From positions 1 through 64,000 of the forward strand of contig CACWSO010000004.1 in the NCBI GenBank assembly GCA_902763505.1: DNA of 64,000 bases, read 5' to 3'. Position numbers and translations under genes: made by a program. The notes beneath the pieces were generated by a model, which saw only the letters and a list, made by a program, of their open reading frames with translations, was not told where the DNA came from and ran no database searches. Positions 42,735 to 51,661 of the stretch are shown here, piece after piece. Numbering within the stretch: position 1 is the stretch's first letter; each line of letters begins with the position of its first letter. The DNA is from an uncultured Eubacteriales bacterium. Its GTDB lineage: Bacteria > Bacillota > Clostridia > Peptostreptococcales > Anaerovoracaceae.

Positions 42735-43937
42735 CTATAGCCCGAATGCTTCCGCAAGGGACACGATTGCCTGTGATTTATCGGCTTCATTGATGGTCGC
42801 CGAAATAGATATTTCAGAAGTTGTGATGTTGTAATGCGGTATGCCCTGTTCTGCCAGAGTCGCGAAAACTTTGCCTGCAACGCCTGTGTGTGTTGCCATA
42901 CCGACGCCTACCAGAGAAATCATGCAGATATCTTCTTTTTTCTCTGTTTCCAAGGTGTTGAATCTTGCATTGATTGCCAATGCTTCATCGATTCTCTTTA
43001 TATCATCGTGCTCACAGCTGAAGGAGACGACACTGGTGTCACCCTGATATGGCTGCTGCGCGACGACATTCAGATTCACCTTCAGATCTCCCAGCAGTTC
43101 GAACAGTTCCGCGATTTCTTCTCCCTTGCTCGGTATGCCTTTGATTGTATATATGACTACATCATCGAATGTGCTGATTCCGCTAACGGCTGCTTCTCCT
43201 ACAATCAGATTTCTGTTCACGATAAATGTCCCTCCGGTTTTTTCTTCTTCGAACGCTGGTCCTACATATATTTTTACATCCAGCATGTGCGCCAGCTCTA
43301 TCGCATCTGCTTCCAGATCCCCTTCTCCGAGCATAATCAGTTCCAGGGCTTCATCATAACTGATGATATCGAATTTCTTTCTTTCCTCTGTGACTCTTGG
43401 ATCGATTACATAAACTTTTTTCGTCAGTCCATACAGTTCGCAGTCACAGCCAAGCGCTCCCGCAATGGCAACTGCTGTCGCAGCAGCTCCAAAACGTCCT
43501 TTCTGGTCACTCATGGTGTATTCACCGATTCCCTGGAATCCGGCGATGACCGGAACGAGTCCCTGCTCAAGAGTTTTGTATATCTCATCGAGGATGATCT
43601 CGTGTTTACCGCTCTCAATATCGAGGGCGCTCAGAGAATGGCCCTTAATATCGCTAATTACTTTTGCCGGAACACCTCTATGCTCCAGTGCGCTGGCCAT
43701 CAAAGCTGCCGTCTGGTATTCGCTCGCAGAAAAGAGAGCGTCCAGCTCCTCTTTGCCGATACCTTTATCGAACTCAGCAGCTCTGTCCATCATTTCACTG
43801 GCGATATCATGCATTGCGGCAGTAACCAAAACCAGCTGCCCCAGCTGTTCGCGATGATTTGCGACATAATCCGCGATCCTCGTCAGATCTTCATTGTTTT
43901 TCAGGTAATCGCCGCCATATTTCTGTACGAGATACAT
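42735..43937 (-). CDS. Aspartokinase-like protein with degenerate kinase site and intact ACT domains
   Basis: The 400-residue protein has aspartokinase length and layout, but key catalytic motifs are altered. KFGGTSV reads KYGGDYL, the GRGGSDTTA segment reads GRFGAAATA, and the LHPRA motif reads DLEADAIELA. VSAMGK is VTAAMHDIAS. The C-terminal ACT tandem is normal, with VGMATHTGVAGKVFATLA and YNITTSEISISATI, the effector-site pattern. I chose the ATG at 43937 because GGAGG is 8 nt upstream; the longer frame would add a hydrophobic tail. It may be a pseudokinase that senses amino acids or pairs with a true aspartokinase. It heads a two-gene operon with the MalY-type gene. Confidence 0.8.
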   Translation of the reverse strand: MYLVQKYGGDYLKNNEDLTRIADYVANHREQLGQLVLVTAAMHDIASEMMDRAAEFDKGIGKEELDALFSASEYQTAALMASALEHRGVPAKVISDIKGHSLSALDIESGKHEIILDEIYKTLEQGLVPVIAGFQGIGEYTMSDQKGRFGAAATAVAIAGALGCDCELYGLTKKVYVIDPRVTEERKKFDIISYDEALELIMLGEGDLEADAIELAHMLDVKIYVGPAFEEEKTGGTFIVNRNLIVGEAAVSGISTFDDVVIYTIKGIPSKGEEIAELFELLGDLKVNLNVVAQQPYQGDTSVVSFSCEHDDIKRIDEALAINARFNTLETEKKEDICMISLVGVGMATHTGVAGKVFATLAEQGIPHYNITTSEISISATINEADKSQAIVSLAEAFGL

Positions 43938-43998
43938 CTGTCTATCCTCCGTCTTGTTATTGTTGTATAATTTTAACATGATGAAGGAGGCAAAGACA

Positions 43999-44490
43999 AT
44001 GGCAAAGCTTAAGAAGACGAACGTAATGCGCCTTTTAGACCAGGCGAAGATCCCATACACAGCACACACTTACTCAGACACGGAAGCCATCAGCGGCGTT
44101 GAAGTCGCATCCGTCCTCGGTCAGAATGTCGCCTGTGTATTCAAAACACTGGTAACAGAAGGCGCCGGCAAAGTACCTGAGCATTATGTCTTCATGGTGC
44201 CTGTTGCCGAGGAGCTCGACCTCAAGAAGGCTGCCTCTGCTGTTGGTGAGAAGAGCATTCAGATGATCAAATCAAAAGAGCTTCTCCCTCTGACCGGATA
44301 TGTCCACGGAGGATGCTCTCCCATCGGAATGAAGAAGCCTTTCAAGACTGTCATTCATCAAACAGCTGCCGATAAAGAAATCTGCCCGACCATATTCTTT
44401 AGCGCGGGCAGAATCGGATTTCAAATCGAATGTGAAGTCGGTGATCTGGAGAAGATCATACCGCTTCAGTTTTCAGATATCATTATTTAG
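43999..44490 (+). CDS. ybaK: YbaK-type Cys-tRNA(Pro)/Cys-tRNA(Cys) deacylase
   Basis: The 163-residue single-domain protein starts KLKKTNVMRLLDQAKIPY and has the conserved VFKTLV Lys, GEKSIQ and GYVHGGCSPIGMKK motifs of YbaK. It removes cysteine wrongly attached to tRNA(Pro). I chose the ATG at 43999 because AAGGAGG lies 8 nt upstream. It is divergent from the aspartokinase-like gene and its stop overlaps the end of the convergent CPBP gene by a few bases. Confidence 0.92.
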   Translation: MAKLKKTNVMRLLDQAKIPYTAHTYSDTEAISGVEVASVLGQNVACVFKTLVTEGAGKVPEHYVFMVPVAEELDLKKAASAVGEKSIQMIKSKELLPLTGYVHGGCSPIGMKKPFKTVIHQTAADKEICPTIFFSAGRIGFQIECEVGDLEKIIPLQFSDIII

Positions 44491-45455
44491 TTTTCCATCA
44501 TTTTCGCTTTTTCTTTTTCGGAAATATATCTGTGCTGTTCAGGATGCAGTTCGTCGTAGGTCATCTTCAGCTCCTGTAGACGGCCTTTTTTAGCTGCCAG
44601 AATCAGACATATGATACCGAGCAGCGCGTCAGCTAAAACTGCAGGGATTGCCCCTTCCACACCGAACTCATAGTTGTAGATCAGATTGCTCTGGGAATTC
44701 ATTGCGTCCATCTTAAAAACGGACGCCTCTGAAACCAGACCGCTGTTCGGCAGACCGAACAGAAAGTTCTGAGTGAAATTCCATGCTGTATGGATCCCCA
44801 TCGGGAACCAGATGCTCTTTGTATACCATTTCGCAATGGAGAAACCGAGTCCGCAGATGAAAATGTCGAGAATCGGCAGGAATGTCGCACCCGGATTGAA
44901 CACATGGAGCGCTGCGAAAAATGCTCCGTTGACAAAGATTGCAACCCAAAGAGGATAATGGACATTGATTCTCTCATAGATAAAACCTCTGCACCACAGT
45001 TCTTCGGATGTGCTCTGGATGAAGACACAGACAAGTGCAAAGACCATAAACGGTATCTCCGCAAGGGCAAAATCCAAATAGAGCTTGATGTCACCATGGA
45101 CGAGTGCGCAGACGATGCAGCCAAAGTTCATGATGAAACCGACCAGCAGTCCCTGCATCAATGTCTTCATACCATTGTTCTCATAAGTGGGGAGGAACGA
45201 TTTGAAAACAAAGCGATTGCGTTTCGTTACCGCTGTATAAACAAGAATGCCCACAAATGGGATAATCGTGCTAAGATACAGCTCAATGACGAACATCATT
45301 TCATTTGATAGATCCAGTCCTGCCAACTCCAAGAGGCTGCGGTTTGAAAACACTCCCTCCAGAGTCGAAAAGATGAATATGTACCATATGATTGTGATCA
45401 GCAATATCCAGATGATTCTATTGTTGATTACCGTTTTTTTCATAATGTCCCGCAT
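44487..45455 (-). CDS. CPBP-family intramembrane glutamic endopeptidase
   Basis: The 322-residue protein has about eight membrane helices and the CPBP (Abi, CAAX protease-like) motifs in order: STSEELWCRGFIYER (catalytic Glu pair and Arg), FFAALHVFNPG (first His) and GIHTAWNFTQN (second His). Family members cleave substrates within the membrane and are often linked to prenylated-protein processing, bacteriocin immunity or sigma-factor control. No peptide or bacteriocin gene is near, so the substrate is unknown. The start is not well supported by a ribosome site; 45443 is the alternative. Confidence 0.85.
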   Translation of the reverse strand: MRDIMKKTVINNRIIWILLITIIWYIFIFSTLEGVFSNRSLLELAGLDLSNEMMFVIELYLSTIIPFVGILVYTAVTKRNRFVFKSFLPTYENNGMKTLMQGLLVGFIMNFGCIVCALVHGDIKLYLDFALAEIPFMVFALVCVFIQSTSEELWCRGFIYERINVHYPLWVAIFVNGAFFAALHVFNPGATFLPILDIFICGLGFSIAKWYTKSIWFPMGIHTAWNFTQNFLFGLPNSGLVSEASVFKMDAMNSQSNLIYNYEFGVEGAIPAVLADALLGIICLILAAKKGRLQELKMTYDELHPEQHRYISEKEKAKMMEN

Positions 45456-45470
45456 CTGCCTTTCGGTGTA

Positions 45471-46577
45471 TTACTTCAATTTCGCATTATCTACGACAAA
45501 CTTGAGGACCTTATCCCTAAGAACTTGTATGTCAAAGTAATTGGTTTCCACGTAATCTTCTACGCTCATGCCGGCTGCCTTTTCGAATTCTTTCGCCGTC
45601 ATATCATTGGATTCAAGAATTTCGTTGTAGAAGTCTTCCATGTCGCTCTTCTTGACCTTTATACCTTCCTTCTTGGCAATAGCATGGAGAGCCAGTTTTT
45701 CTTTCAGCGATTCCTTGGCCATCGACTTATACTGATCTTCCGTAATGCCCATGGCTTCCGGAGACATGCCGTATTGGTCTGCCATACGCTGATACTGCGC
45801 TTTCTGAATCTCGATCTCGTCTTTGATCATGCCCTTCGGGTACTTCTTAACCTTGGTCTTACCGAGGACCTTCGCCCACAGTTCTTCCTGAAGCTGTGTT
45901 TCCCCATCTTCTTTAGCTTTCTTTGTCAGTTCCTTCTTGACGGATTTCTCATAATCCTTCTTGTTGTCATATTTGGAGACGGACTTGATAAATTTCTCGT
46001 CATAAGCAGGAGCATTCAACTGCTGTTTGCTGTTTATAGTAACATCGAATTCCGCATCTTTTCCCGCTAGTTCAGCTTTCTGATAGTCTTCCGGGAATGT
46101 CACATTGATGGTGCAAGTCTCTCCGACCTGCTGACCGATCAGTGAATCTTCAAAGCCCGGAATCATGGAACCGGATCCTATCTCAAGATCCTGATTCTCC
46201 GCTGTGCCGCCTTCAAAGGTTTCACCATCTACTCTTCCGGTGTAGTTGATGTTGATGGTGTCGCCGTCCTTGACCTTACCTTTCTTGACAGTCTTGGTCT
46301 CACCAGCCGCTTCAAGACGGCTCTGGATTTCCTCTTGCACGTCCTTGTCGCTGATCGATACCTTGACCTTTTCGCCTTTCAGCTCTTTATACTTACCGAC
46401 CTTTATTACCTTGTCGTAATTGATTTTGCTATAAGGATCCGCTTGATCATAGATGATGATACCGGCACTGGCTATTACCATAGCGACGATGATGGCCGTC
46501 ATGATCCAGGTGCTCTTCTTGACCTTCTGATACCACGGAATTTTAACTTCTTCGATGACTTTTCTCTTCTTTGACAT
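45471..46577 (-). CDS. Membrane-anchored FKBP-type prolyl isomerase with trigger-factor-like C-terminal domain
   Basis: The 368-residue protein has a basic cytoplasmic start (MSKKRKVIEEVKIPWYQKVKK), one membrane helix (about residues 24-43) and then an outside part. This contains an FKBP domain (TININYTGRVDGETFEGGTA, FEDSLIGQQVGETCTINVTFPEDY) followed by a helical, Lys/Glu-rich region like the trigger factor C-terminal chaperone domain. The ribosome-binding N-terminal domain of trigger factor is absent. It is probably an extracytoplasmic foldase. I chose the ATG at 46577 because GGAGG is 7 nt upstream. Confidence 0.82.
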   Translation of the reverse strand: MSKKRKVIEEVKIPWYQKVKKSTWIMTAIIVAMVIASAGIIIYDQADPYSKINYDKVIKVGKYKELKGEKVKVSISDKDVQEEIQSRLEAAGETKTVKKGKVKDGDTININYTGRVDGETFEGGTAENQDLEIGSGSMIPGFEDSLIGQQVGETCTINVTFPEDYQKAELAGKDAEFDVTINSKQQLNAPAYDEKFIKSVSKYDNKKDYEKSVKKELTKKAKEDGETQLQEELWAKVLGKTKVKKYPKGMIKDEIEIQKAQYQRMADQYGMSPEAMGITEDQYKSMAKESLKEKLALHAIAKKEGIKVKKSDMEDFYNEILESNDMTAKEFEKAAGMSVEDYVETNYFDIQVLRDKVLKFVVDNAKLK

Positions 46578-46720
46578 AATAAAACCTCCAGAGCCTATTT
46601 TACTTGTTGTCCCAAGGATTTGCAACCTGCCGAAAGTATCTTCGCAGCAGTTGATTCCTAAGGGCGAATATGCTTTAATATATTCATAATACTGACAGAG
46701 AATGAAAAAGGAGATATGAA

Positions 46721-47188
46721 ATGAATAGACTCAAAGAAGGAATCGTGGAAGTTGATGGGGTTGTACTGGGTCCTGAAACGAAACTTACAGATATGGAAAA
46801 CATCGGCATTGATAAGGCTGTTCAGAGATTTCATGGAAATCAGTTTCTGGAAGTCATCTTCAATCAGCCAATTGAAGATGACGGGGTGACCTTCCAAGTC
46901 TCCGTCAAAGCATCTCAGGCCAACGACAGCAAAGTCATTCTTCTCGATCCGAAACTGAATGTTCCGATCAGTAACATTGTTGATGAGAGCCGCGCCAAGC
47001 AGGAAATCTGCGAAGAGTGGCTGAAGCGTAACATGGACGTTGAGCCGGCGAGGGACACGGACGATGGCATCGTTTATTCTTTCCCTTGGGGACATATCAC
47101 CAGCACAGCTGCAGAGCACATCAACTTCGGTCACATCGACGGTTGCATTCTGCTTACATACGACGATCTTCCAATGAGAGCCCTGTAG
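46721..47188 (+). CDS. Hypothetical protein, about 155 residues
   Basis: I do not recognise a family. The protein is soluble and acidic, with no signal peptide or membrane helix. It has conserved-looking segments GIVEVDGVVLGPETKLTDM, GVTFQVSVKAS and WGHITSTAAEHINFGHIDG. AGGAG lies 7 nt before the ATG and a strong terminator follows, so it is very likely a real single-gene unit. It is divergent from the FKBP-type gene. Confidence 0.75.
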   Translation: MNRLKEGIVEVDGVVLGPETKLTDMENIGIDKAVQRFHGNQFLEVIFNQPIEDDGVTFQVSVKASQANDSKVILLDPKLNVPISNIVDESRAKQEICEEWLKRNMDVEPARDTDDGIVYSFPWGHITSTAAEHINFGHIDGCILLTYDDLPMRAL

Positions 47189-47213
47189 CTGATTCATTCA
47201 TTTAAAAGTAATG

Positions 47214-47241
47214 AGACTCCGGCAAGCCGGAGTCTTTTTTA
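47214..47241 (+). terminator. Terminator after the hypothetical gene at 46721
   Basis: AGACTCCGG (47214-47222) and CCGGAGTCT (47227-47235) pair perfectly around CAAG, followed by TTTTT. Confidence 0.92.
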
Positions 47242-47292
47242 TTGCTTTTAGAATCCCATTCCTCACTTCCTATGTTCATACTTCCTCTGCTC

Positions 47293-47841
47293 TCATTTCT
47301 TCTGAAAGTCTGACTCAGGATCAATCATCTGCCTCCACCCAAATCGTTTGATGGAGAGCAGGACGGATACAATGATAATGACCTCATTGATGATTGCCGA
47401 GTAAGCACCTACTAGGATGTCGTAAATGATCCATGGCGGTGAGATGCAAGTCAGTCCAGCCAGACGTATGATACCTGCGTTGTTCGTATACATACCGATC
47501 GTTCCGAAAACCATGATGAACAGAGGAATCAGACTGATCGGACCATCCCAGGTGTAATAAGTGATTGCCGCAGCAGCCGCAATAAAAACAACGATCCACC
47601 CTTTGAATCTGACCCATGCCCACTGATTGTATCTGCTCAGCATCAGATTTCTGGTGATGACAAAGATCTGGCTGATACAGCCGCTGTAGGCACCCAGAAG
47701 CAGATACTGAATTGCAAAGGCTGCGCAACCTGCTGACTGCAGAAGATATAATCCTTTATTCGATTTTACCTGATACGAGAGCAGAAAGCATATGGTTGCT
47801 ATAATTCCGAAGCTCTGTACAAATAAAAAATGAAAACTCAT
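47293..47841 (-). CDS. ygjV: YgjV-family membrane protein, copy 2
   Basis: The ~182-residue protein (start chosen at MSFHFLFVQSFG) has about six membrane segments and shares FGIIATICFLLSYQVKSNKG and the PPWIIYDILVGAY block with the copy at 16564-17097. The family function is unknown. It is apparently a single gene, divergent from the EamA-type transporter with about 77 bp between starts. No clear ribosome site supports the start; a longer reading to 47874 is possible. Confidence 0.75.
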   Translation of the reverse strand: MSFHFLFVQSFGIIATICFLLSYQVKSNKGLYLLQSAGCAAFAIQYLLLGAYSGCISQIFVITRNLMLSRYNQWAWVRFKGWIVVFIAAAAAITYYTWDGPISLIPLFIMVFGTIGMYTNNAGIIRLAGLTCISPPWIIYDILVGAYSAIINEVIIIVSVLLSIKRFGWRQMIDPESDFQKK

Positions 47842-47917
47842 AATGTGATTTCTGTTCTGTAATTTATGATACAATGACTATTGGCATAGTGCATTCAATC
47901 ATCAGACAAGAGGTTTT

Positions 47918-48820
47918 ATGAAACAACAGCTAAAAGGAGAAGGTTTATTATTTCTCGCTGCTCTCATCTGGGGCGTGTCATTTGTCTTTCAGAAAGTGGG
48001 AATGGATTACGTCGGTCCAATGACATTCGGGCTGATGCGCTTCTCTATTGGTTCAATTGCGCTGTTTCCGTTTATCGTCGCATACGATCGCTATACTGCA
48101 TCGAAGGGTCGCATCCCGATGCACTTCAATAACCGCACTTTGCTCAAAGCCGGCATTCTGACGGGTCTCGCCAACTTTGGTCTCAGTTCTTTTCAGCAGA
48201 TTGGTCTAGTCTATACAACAGCCGGCAAAGCCGGCTTCATCTCCGTCATGTATGTGGCGCTGGTTCCTGTGTTTATGATTTTCCTGCGGCGAAAAGTGCG
48301 CCGTTTGACCTGGCTTTGCATTGCATTCGCTCTGGTCGGTCTGTACCTTCTGTGCATGAGCGGATCTGCCGGTCAGTTTCTCCATCTCCAGCTTGGTGAT
48401 GGTCTGGTGCTGCTCAGTTCGGTCTTTTCCGCTTGTGAAATCATTCTGATCGATCACTATGTGGACCGAGTCGATCCTTTCAAACTTTCTTTCATGCAGT
48501 TTGTCATAGCAGCGCTTCTGTCAGGAGTTTGTGCTTTTGCATTCGAGACTGTCAATGTGGATGCAATCATCGACTGCCGCATCCCTATCTTATACACGGG
48601 TCTTCTGGAAATCGGCGCGGCCTATACGCTGCAGATCTTCGGCCAGCGTACTGCGCCGCCTGTGATGGCTACCATCATCATGAGCCTGGAGTCTGTGTTC
48701 GCTGTCCTAAGCGGCGCTGTATTTCTTCATGAGGTCATGAGCGGCCGTGAAATCACCGGGTGTGTCATCATGTTCATCGCCCTGCTCCTCGTTCAGATTT
48801 CCGATGCTCCTAAGAAATAA
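47918..48820 (+). CDS. EamA/DMT-superfamily transporter
   Basis: The 300-residue protein has ten predicted membrane helices arranged as two EamA repeats. The first begins at LLFLAALIWGVSFVFQKVG and the second near GDGLVLLSSVFSACEIILID. The late QIFGQRTAPPVMATIIMSLESVFA segment is typical of this group. Such proteins usually export amino acids or other metabolites. AGAGG precedes the ATG. Its end overlaps the end of the convergent PHP gene by 11 bp. Confidence 0.9.
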   Translation: MKQQLKGEGLLFLAALIWGVSFVFQKVGMDYVGPMTFGLMRFSIGSIALFPFIVAYDRYTASKGRIPMHFNNRTLLKAGILTGLANFGLSSFQQIGLVYTTAGKAGFISVMYVALVPVFMIFLRRKVRRLTWLCIAFALVGLYLLCMSGSAGQFLHLQLGDGLVLLSSVFSACEIILIDHYVDRVDPFKLSFMQFVIAALLSGVCAFAFETVNVDAIIDCRIPILYTGLLEIGAAYTLQIFGQRTAPPVMATIIMSLESVFAVLSGAVFLHEVMSGREITGCVIMFIALLLVQISDAPKK

Positions 48821-49679
48821 TATCCACATCCTGCAGGAAGCGCAGCAATCCCGGAGGCGCTTCTGCCATATCTTCAAGATTCGTCCAGCCAATCTCGATC
48901 ATCTTGTTGCCGCCGTGATAATCGCTGCCGGCAGTAACATACAAGTCAAATTGATCTGCAAAAGCAAGACATTCACTCTGAATCTTTGGAGAGAAACCAG
49001 AGTAATACGCCTCCACGCCTTCAAGTCCGAAGCTTATCAGATGCTGCAGCCTCTTCTCCATCTCTTCGCCTAGAATCAAATCATCCCCATCCCCATATGT
49101 CGGGTGTGCCAGGACCGGAATTCCGCCGCTCTTCAAGATGCCGCGGATGGCGTCTTCCGGGCGGACATGTTCGTTTTGGAATTCTTTCTTGTTGATATAA
49201 TGATTGATGGCGTCTTTGATATCTTCCGCATAGCCGTGCTTGATCATCAGATTTGCAATGTGCGGCTTTCCCGGGTTGTCTTTTGACAACAACTCGTGGA
49301 TCTCTTCCTCTGTAAACTGGAATTGAAACTCATTCTGCAGGAACTGCAGGCGCGCCTTTGTTTTTCTCATGCGCATCCTATGTCCATCTTCTACGACTTC
49401 GGCAATGCCGGGAACAGCAGGATCATAACCATATCCCAGAATATGATACTTGCCCAGTTCATCTTCACAGGAAAACTCAATGCCGCGCACGAAGGCTGTT
49501 CTCTGTTCCGGTTCTATTGTCTCCAGCATCGGCGGAATCATGATGCCCGCCTTGATGGAATCGTGATCCGTAACGGAGAACAAGTCAAGTTCAGCCTTTC
49601 GGACATTCTCTATAATCTCCTCTAGGCTGTCTGTTCCATCTGATATTAGTGTATGTAAGTGTAAATCTACTTTATTCAT
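48810..49679 (-). CDS. PHP-domain phosphoesterase (TrpH/YciV-like)
   Basis: The 289-residue protein begins with the PHP metal motif KVDLHLHTLISDG and continues with SVTDHDSIKAG, then GIEFSCEDE, PVLAHPTYG and a C-terminal VTAGSDYHGG. These are the His/Asp ligands of the trinuclear metal site. TrpH/YciV-type members hydrolyse 3',5'-nucleoside bisphosphates or the 5' ends of short RNAs. It follows the acetolactate decarboxylase gene by 10 bp, probably in one transcript. Confidence 0.88.
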   Translation of the reverse strand: MNKVDLHLHTLISDGTDSLEEIIENVRKAELDLFSVTDHDSIKAGIMIPPMLETIEPEQRTAFVRGIEFSCEDELGKYHILGYGYDPAVPGIAEVVEDGHRMRMRKTKARLQFLQNEFQFQFTEEEIHELLSKDNPGKPHIANLMIKHGYAEDIKDAINHYINKKEFQNEHVRPEDAIRGILKSGGIPVLAHPTYGDGDDLILGEEMEKRLQHLISFGLEGVEAYYSGFSPKIQSECLAFADQFDLYVTAGSDYHGGNKMIEIGWTNLEDMAEAPPGLLRFLQDVDIIS

Positions 49680-49689
49680 GTTTTTGCTG

Positions 49690-50415
49690 TTACTTTGATT
49701 GCTCTACTTCTTTGATGTCTTGCTGCGACGCTTCTTTTAGCGAATATGTATCAAAGGCAGGTTCACTCGGCAGCTGTATTTCGATGCGACTGATTTTGTC
49801 CAGGAAAACTTCCCCTCTTCTCATCTGCAGATCGAAGACATGTCCTCCCCATTTGCGGTCTTCCGAAATGAAATGCAGGTGCCATCCCGGCGCATTGATT
49901 CCATCCATGTAGTCCGGATAATAAATGCACACCATGGTTCCGCGGATCTGTTCGAAACAGAAAGACTTCTGCGTCTTCCCTAAAATGTCCTTCAGCTCAA
50001 CATGGTGGGAGCGGTACGCAGATTCCGATCTGGCATCGACGCGCTCGAAATCACCTTCGATCTTCGCGATATGCATGCTGTTCAGACCGAAGTCCTCCTC
50101 GATCTTCAGATTGAGTTCCATTTTAAGATGCTCTATATCCGGGATTTCAGACAAAGTGAAAACCCTGTCTCCCTGCAGATTTGCAACGGAGGCAAATGGA
50201 ACACCTGTGTCCGGTGGCATTTCTGTGACGGAGCCTTTTTCCGCTGCCTGATAACAATGACGATCTATAACGATCATCTCTCCATTCACATCTTCGAAGG
50301 TCCCAAGTCCGGTATTACCATGGGACAGCAGCTCGTCCGTACGCACCACCGAGCGGGTATATCCAAGGGCCAGCGCCTGTAATGTTGATACCTGATACAT
50401 ACAATTGTTATCCAT
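49690..50415 (-). CDS. budA: Alpha-acetolactate decarboxylase
   Basis: The ~241-residue enzyme converts 2-acetolactate to acetoin. The N-terminal VSTLQALALGYTRSVVRTDELLSHG, GLGTFEDVNGEMIVIDRHCYQ and the zinc-site region GWHLHFISEDRKWGGHV (three His) are diagnostic. The ATG at 50415 is a best guess; 50433 and 50400 are alternatives. It is upstream of the PHP gene in the same direction. Acetolactate synthase is not in the window, so the role is either acetoin formation or relief of branched-chain intermediates. Confidence 0.9.
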   Translation of the reverse strand: MDNNCMYQVSTLQALALGYTRSVVRTDELLSHGNTGLGTFEDVNGEMIVIDRHCYQAAEKGSVTEMPPDTGVPFASVANLQGDRVFTLSEIPDIEHLKMELNLKIEEDFGLNSMHIAKIEGDFERVDARSESAYRSHHVELKDILGKTQKSFCFEQIRGTMVCIYYPDYMDGINAPGWHLHFISEDRKWGGHVFDLQMRRGEVFLDKISRIEIQLPSEPAFDTYSLKEASQQDIKEVEQSK

Positions 50416-50448
50416 GTTCCTATTGTAGCACAACGCCCTGCTCAGTTG

Positions 50449-50477
50449 TTGTTTATTCTGCCCGCCTATATTATACT
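50449..50477 (+). promoter_or_regulatory. Promoter predicted to give a leaderless mutY mRNA
   Basis: TTGTTT (50449-50454), a 17-bp spacer and TATACT (50472-50477) end 6 bp before the mutY ATG at 50484. Transcription would start at or next to the start codon. Confidence 0.5.
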
Positions 50478-50483
50478 TTTTCT

Positions 50484-51578
50484 ATGACAACTACAAACCT
50501 TACTAGAACTGAATCATTCTCCGACGCGCTGCTGGACTGGTATGACCAAAACCGGAGAATCCTGCCCTGGCGCGAGGATCCTTCTCCCTACCATGTCTGG
50601 CTGTCGGAAATCATGCTGCAGCAGACGCGTGTAGAGGCAGTCCGCGATTATTACGCACGGTTTTTGGACGCTCTTCCTACCATCGAGGCCCTCGCAAAAG
50701 CGGACGAAGATCTATGTACGAAGCTCTGGCAGGGACTTGGCTACTATAGCCGCGTCCGCAATCTGCACAAAGCCGCGGTACAGATCATGGAAGAGTACGG
50801 CGGAGACATGCCGCGTTCATCCAGAGAACTGCAGAAACTATCCGGCATCGGGCCTTACACGGCTGCAGCCATCGCATCGATCTGTTTCGATGAGCGGATT
50901 CCTGCCATTGACGGCAATTTGCTGCGCGTCTTCGCAAGGATGACCGGTTACGATAACGACATCAAAAGCAACAGTGCAAAAGCAGCCGCGATGGCGTTTT
51001 ATGATACTGTGTTTCCGCAGGAGCGCTGCGGCGATTTCAATCAGGCACTGATGGATCTGGGCGCAACGGTCTGTCTGCCAAACGGCACACCGCACTGTGA
51101 AGTATGTCCATGGGCAGAGCACTGTCGCGCAAGGGCAGACGGAACCTGGCAGCAGCTTCCTGTCATCCTTCCTAAGGCCAAGCGGAACGTTGAACACAAA
51201 ACCGTTTTTCTGATTTACTATCAGGGAAAGCTCGCACTGCGCAGGCGTCCCGACAAAGGTCTTCTGGCGGGTCTCTATGAATATCCCAACACGGAAGGTA
51301 CACTCCATTCCTCGGAACTCTCCGAATACCTCCGCACGCTGGGTTTTTCTGCAATTCAGACCCGTTCATTGGGAGATGCGAAACACATCTTCACACATAA
51401 AGAATGGCATATGACAGGATGGGAAATATTGGCCGATGAGTGGGAGGAGTTCTCCTCCGGCAAACCACGTCAACACGAACTGTTTCTGGCTTCCGCCGCT
51501 GAACTTCAAGACGTTTATTCAATCCCGTCTGCGTTCGCGAAATACACCAAGCAGATCCGTACAGATTATCTGGACTGA
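50484..51578 (+). CDS. mutY: A/G-specific adenine glycosylase
   Basis: The 364-residue DNA repair enzyme removes adenine mispaired with 8-oxoguanine. ILPWREDPSPYHVWLSEIMLQQTR (in parts LPWREDPSPY and WLSEIMLQQTRV) is the MutY start. The helix-hairpin-helix LSGIGPYTAAAIASI and the catalytic Asp in PAIDGNLLRV follow. The [4Fe-4S] ligands C-x6-C-x2-C-x5-C lie in CLPNGTPHCEVCPWAEHC, with a Nudix-like C-terminal domain after. I chose the ATG at 50484; upstream frame to 50382 is antisense to budA's start. No Shine-Dalgarno is seen. Confidence 0.93.
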   Translation: MTTTNLTRTESFSDALLDWYDQNRRILPWREDPSPYHVWLSEIMLQQTRVEAVRDYYARFLDALPTIEALAKADEDLCTKLWQGLGYYSRVRNLHKAAVQIMEEYGGDMPRSSRELQKLSGIGPYTAAAIASICFDERIPAIDGNLLRVFARMTGYDNDIKSNSAKAAAMAFYDTVFPQERCGDFNQALMDLGATVCLPNGTPHCEVCPWAEHCRARADGTWQQLPVILPKAKRNVEHKTVFLIYYQGKLALRRRPDKGLLAGLYEYPNTEGTLHSSELSEYLRTLGFSAIQTRSLGDAKHIFTHKEWHMTGWEILADEWEEFSSGKPRQHELFLASAAELQDVYSIPSAFAKYTKQIRTDYLD

Positions 51579-51592
51579 ATATACAAAAAACG

Positions 51593-51632
51593 ATGACAGG
51601 CAGTACAAGTACTGCCTGTCATTATTGTTTTT
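51593..51632 (+). terminator. Terminator after mutY
   Basis: ATGACAGGCAGTAC (51593-51606) and GTACTGCCTGTCAT (51609-51622) form a long perfect hairpin, followed by TATTGTTTTTCT. Confidence 0.85.
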
Positions 51633-51661
51633 CTAAAGGTGGTGTTTTAAGATTAAACTCA

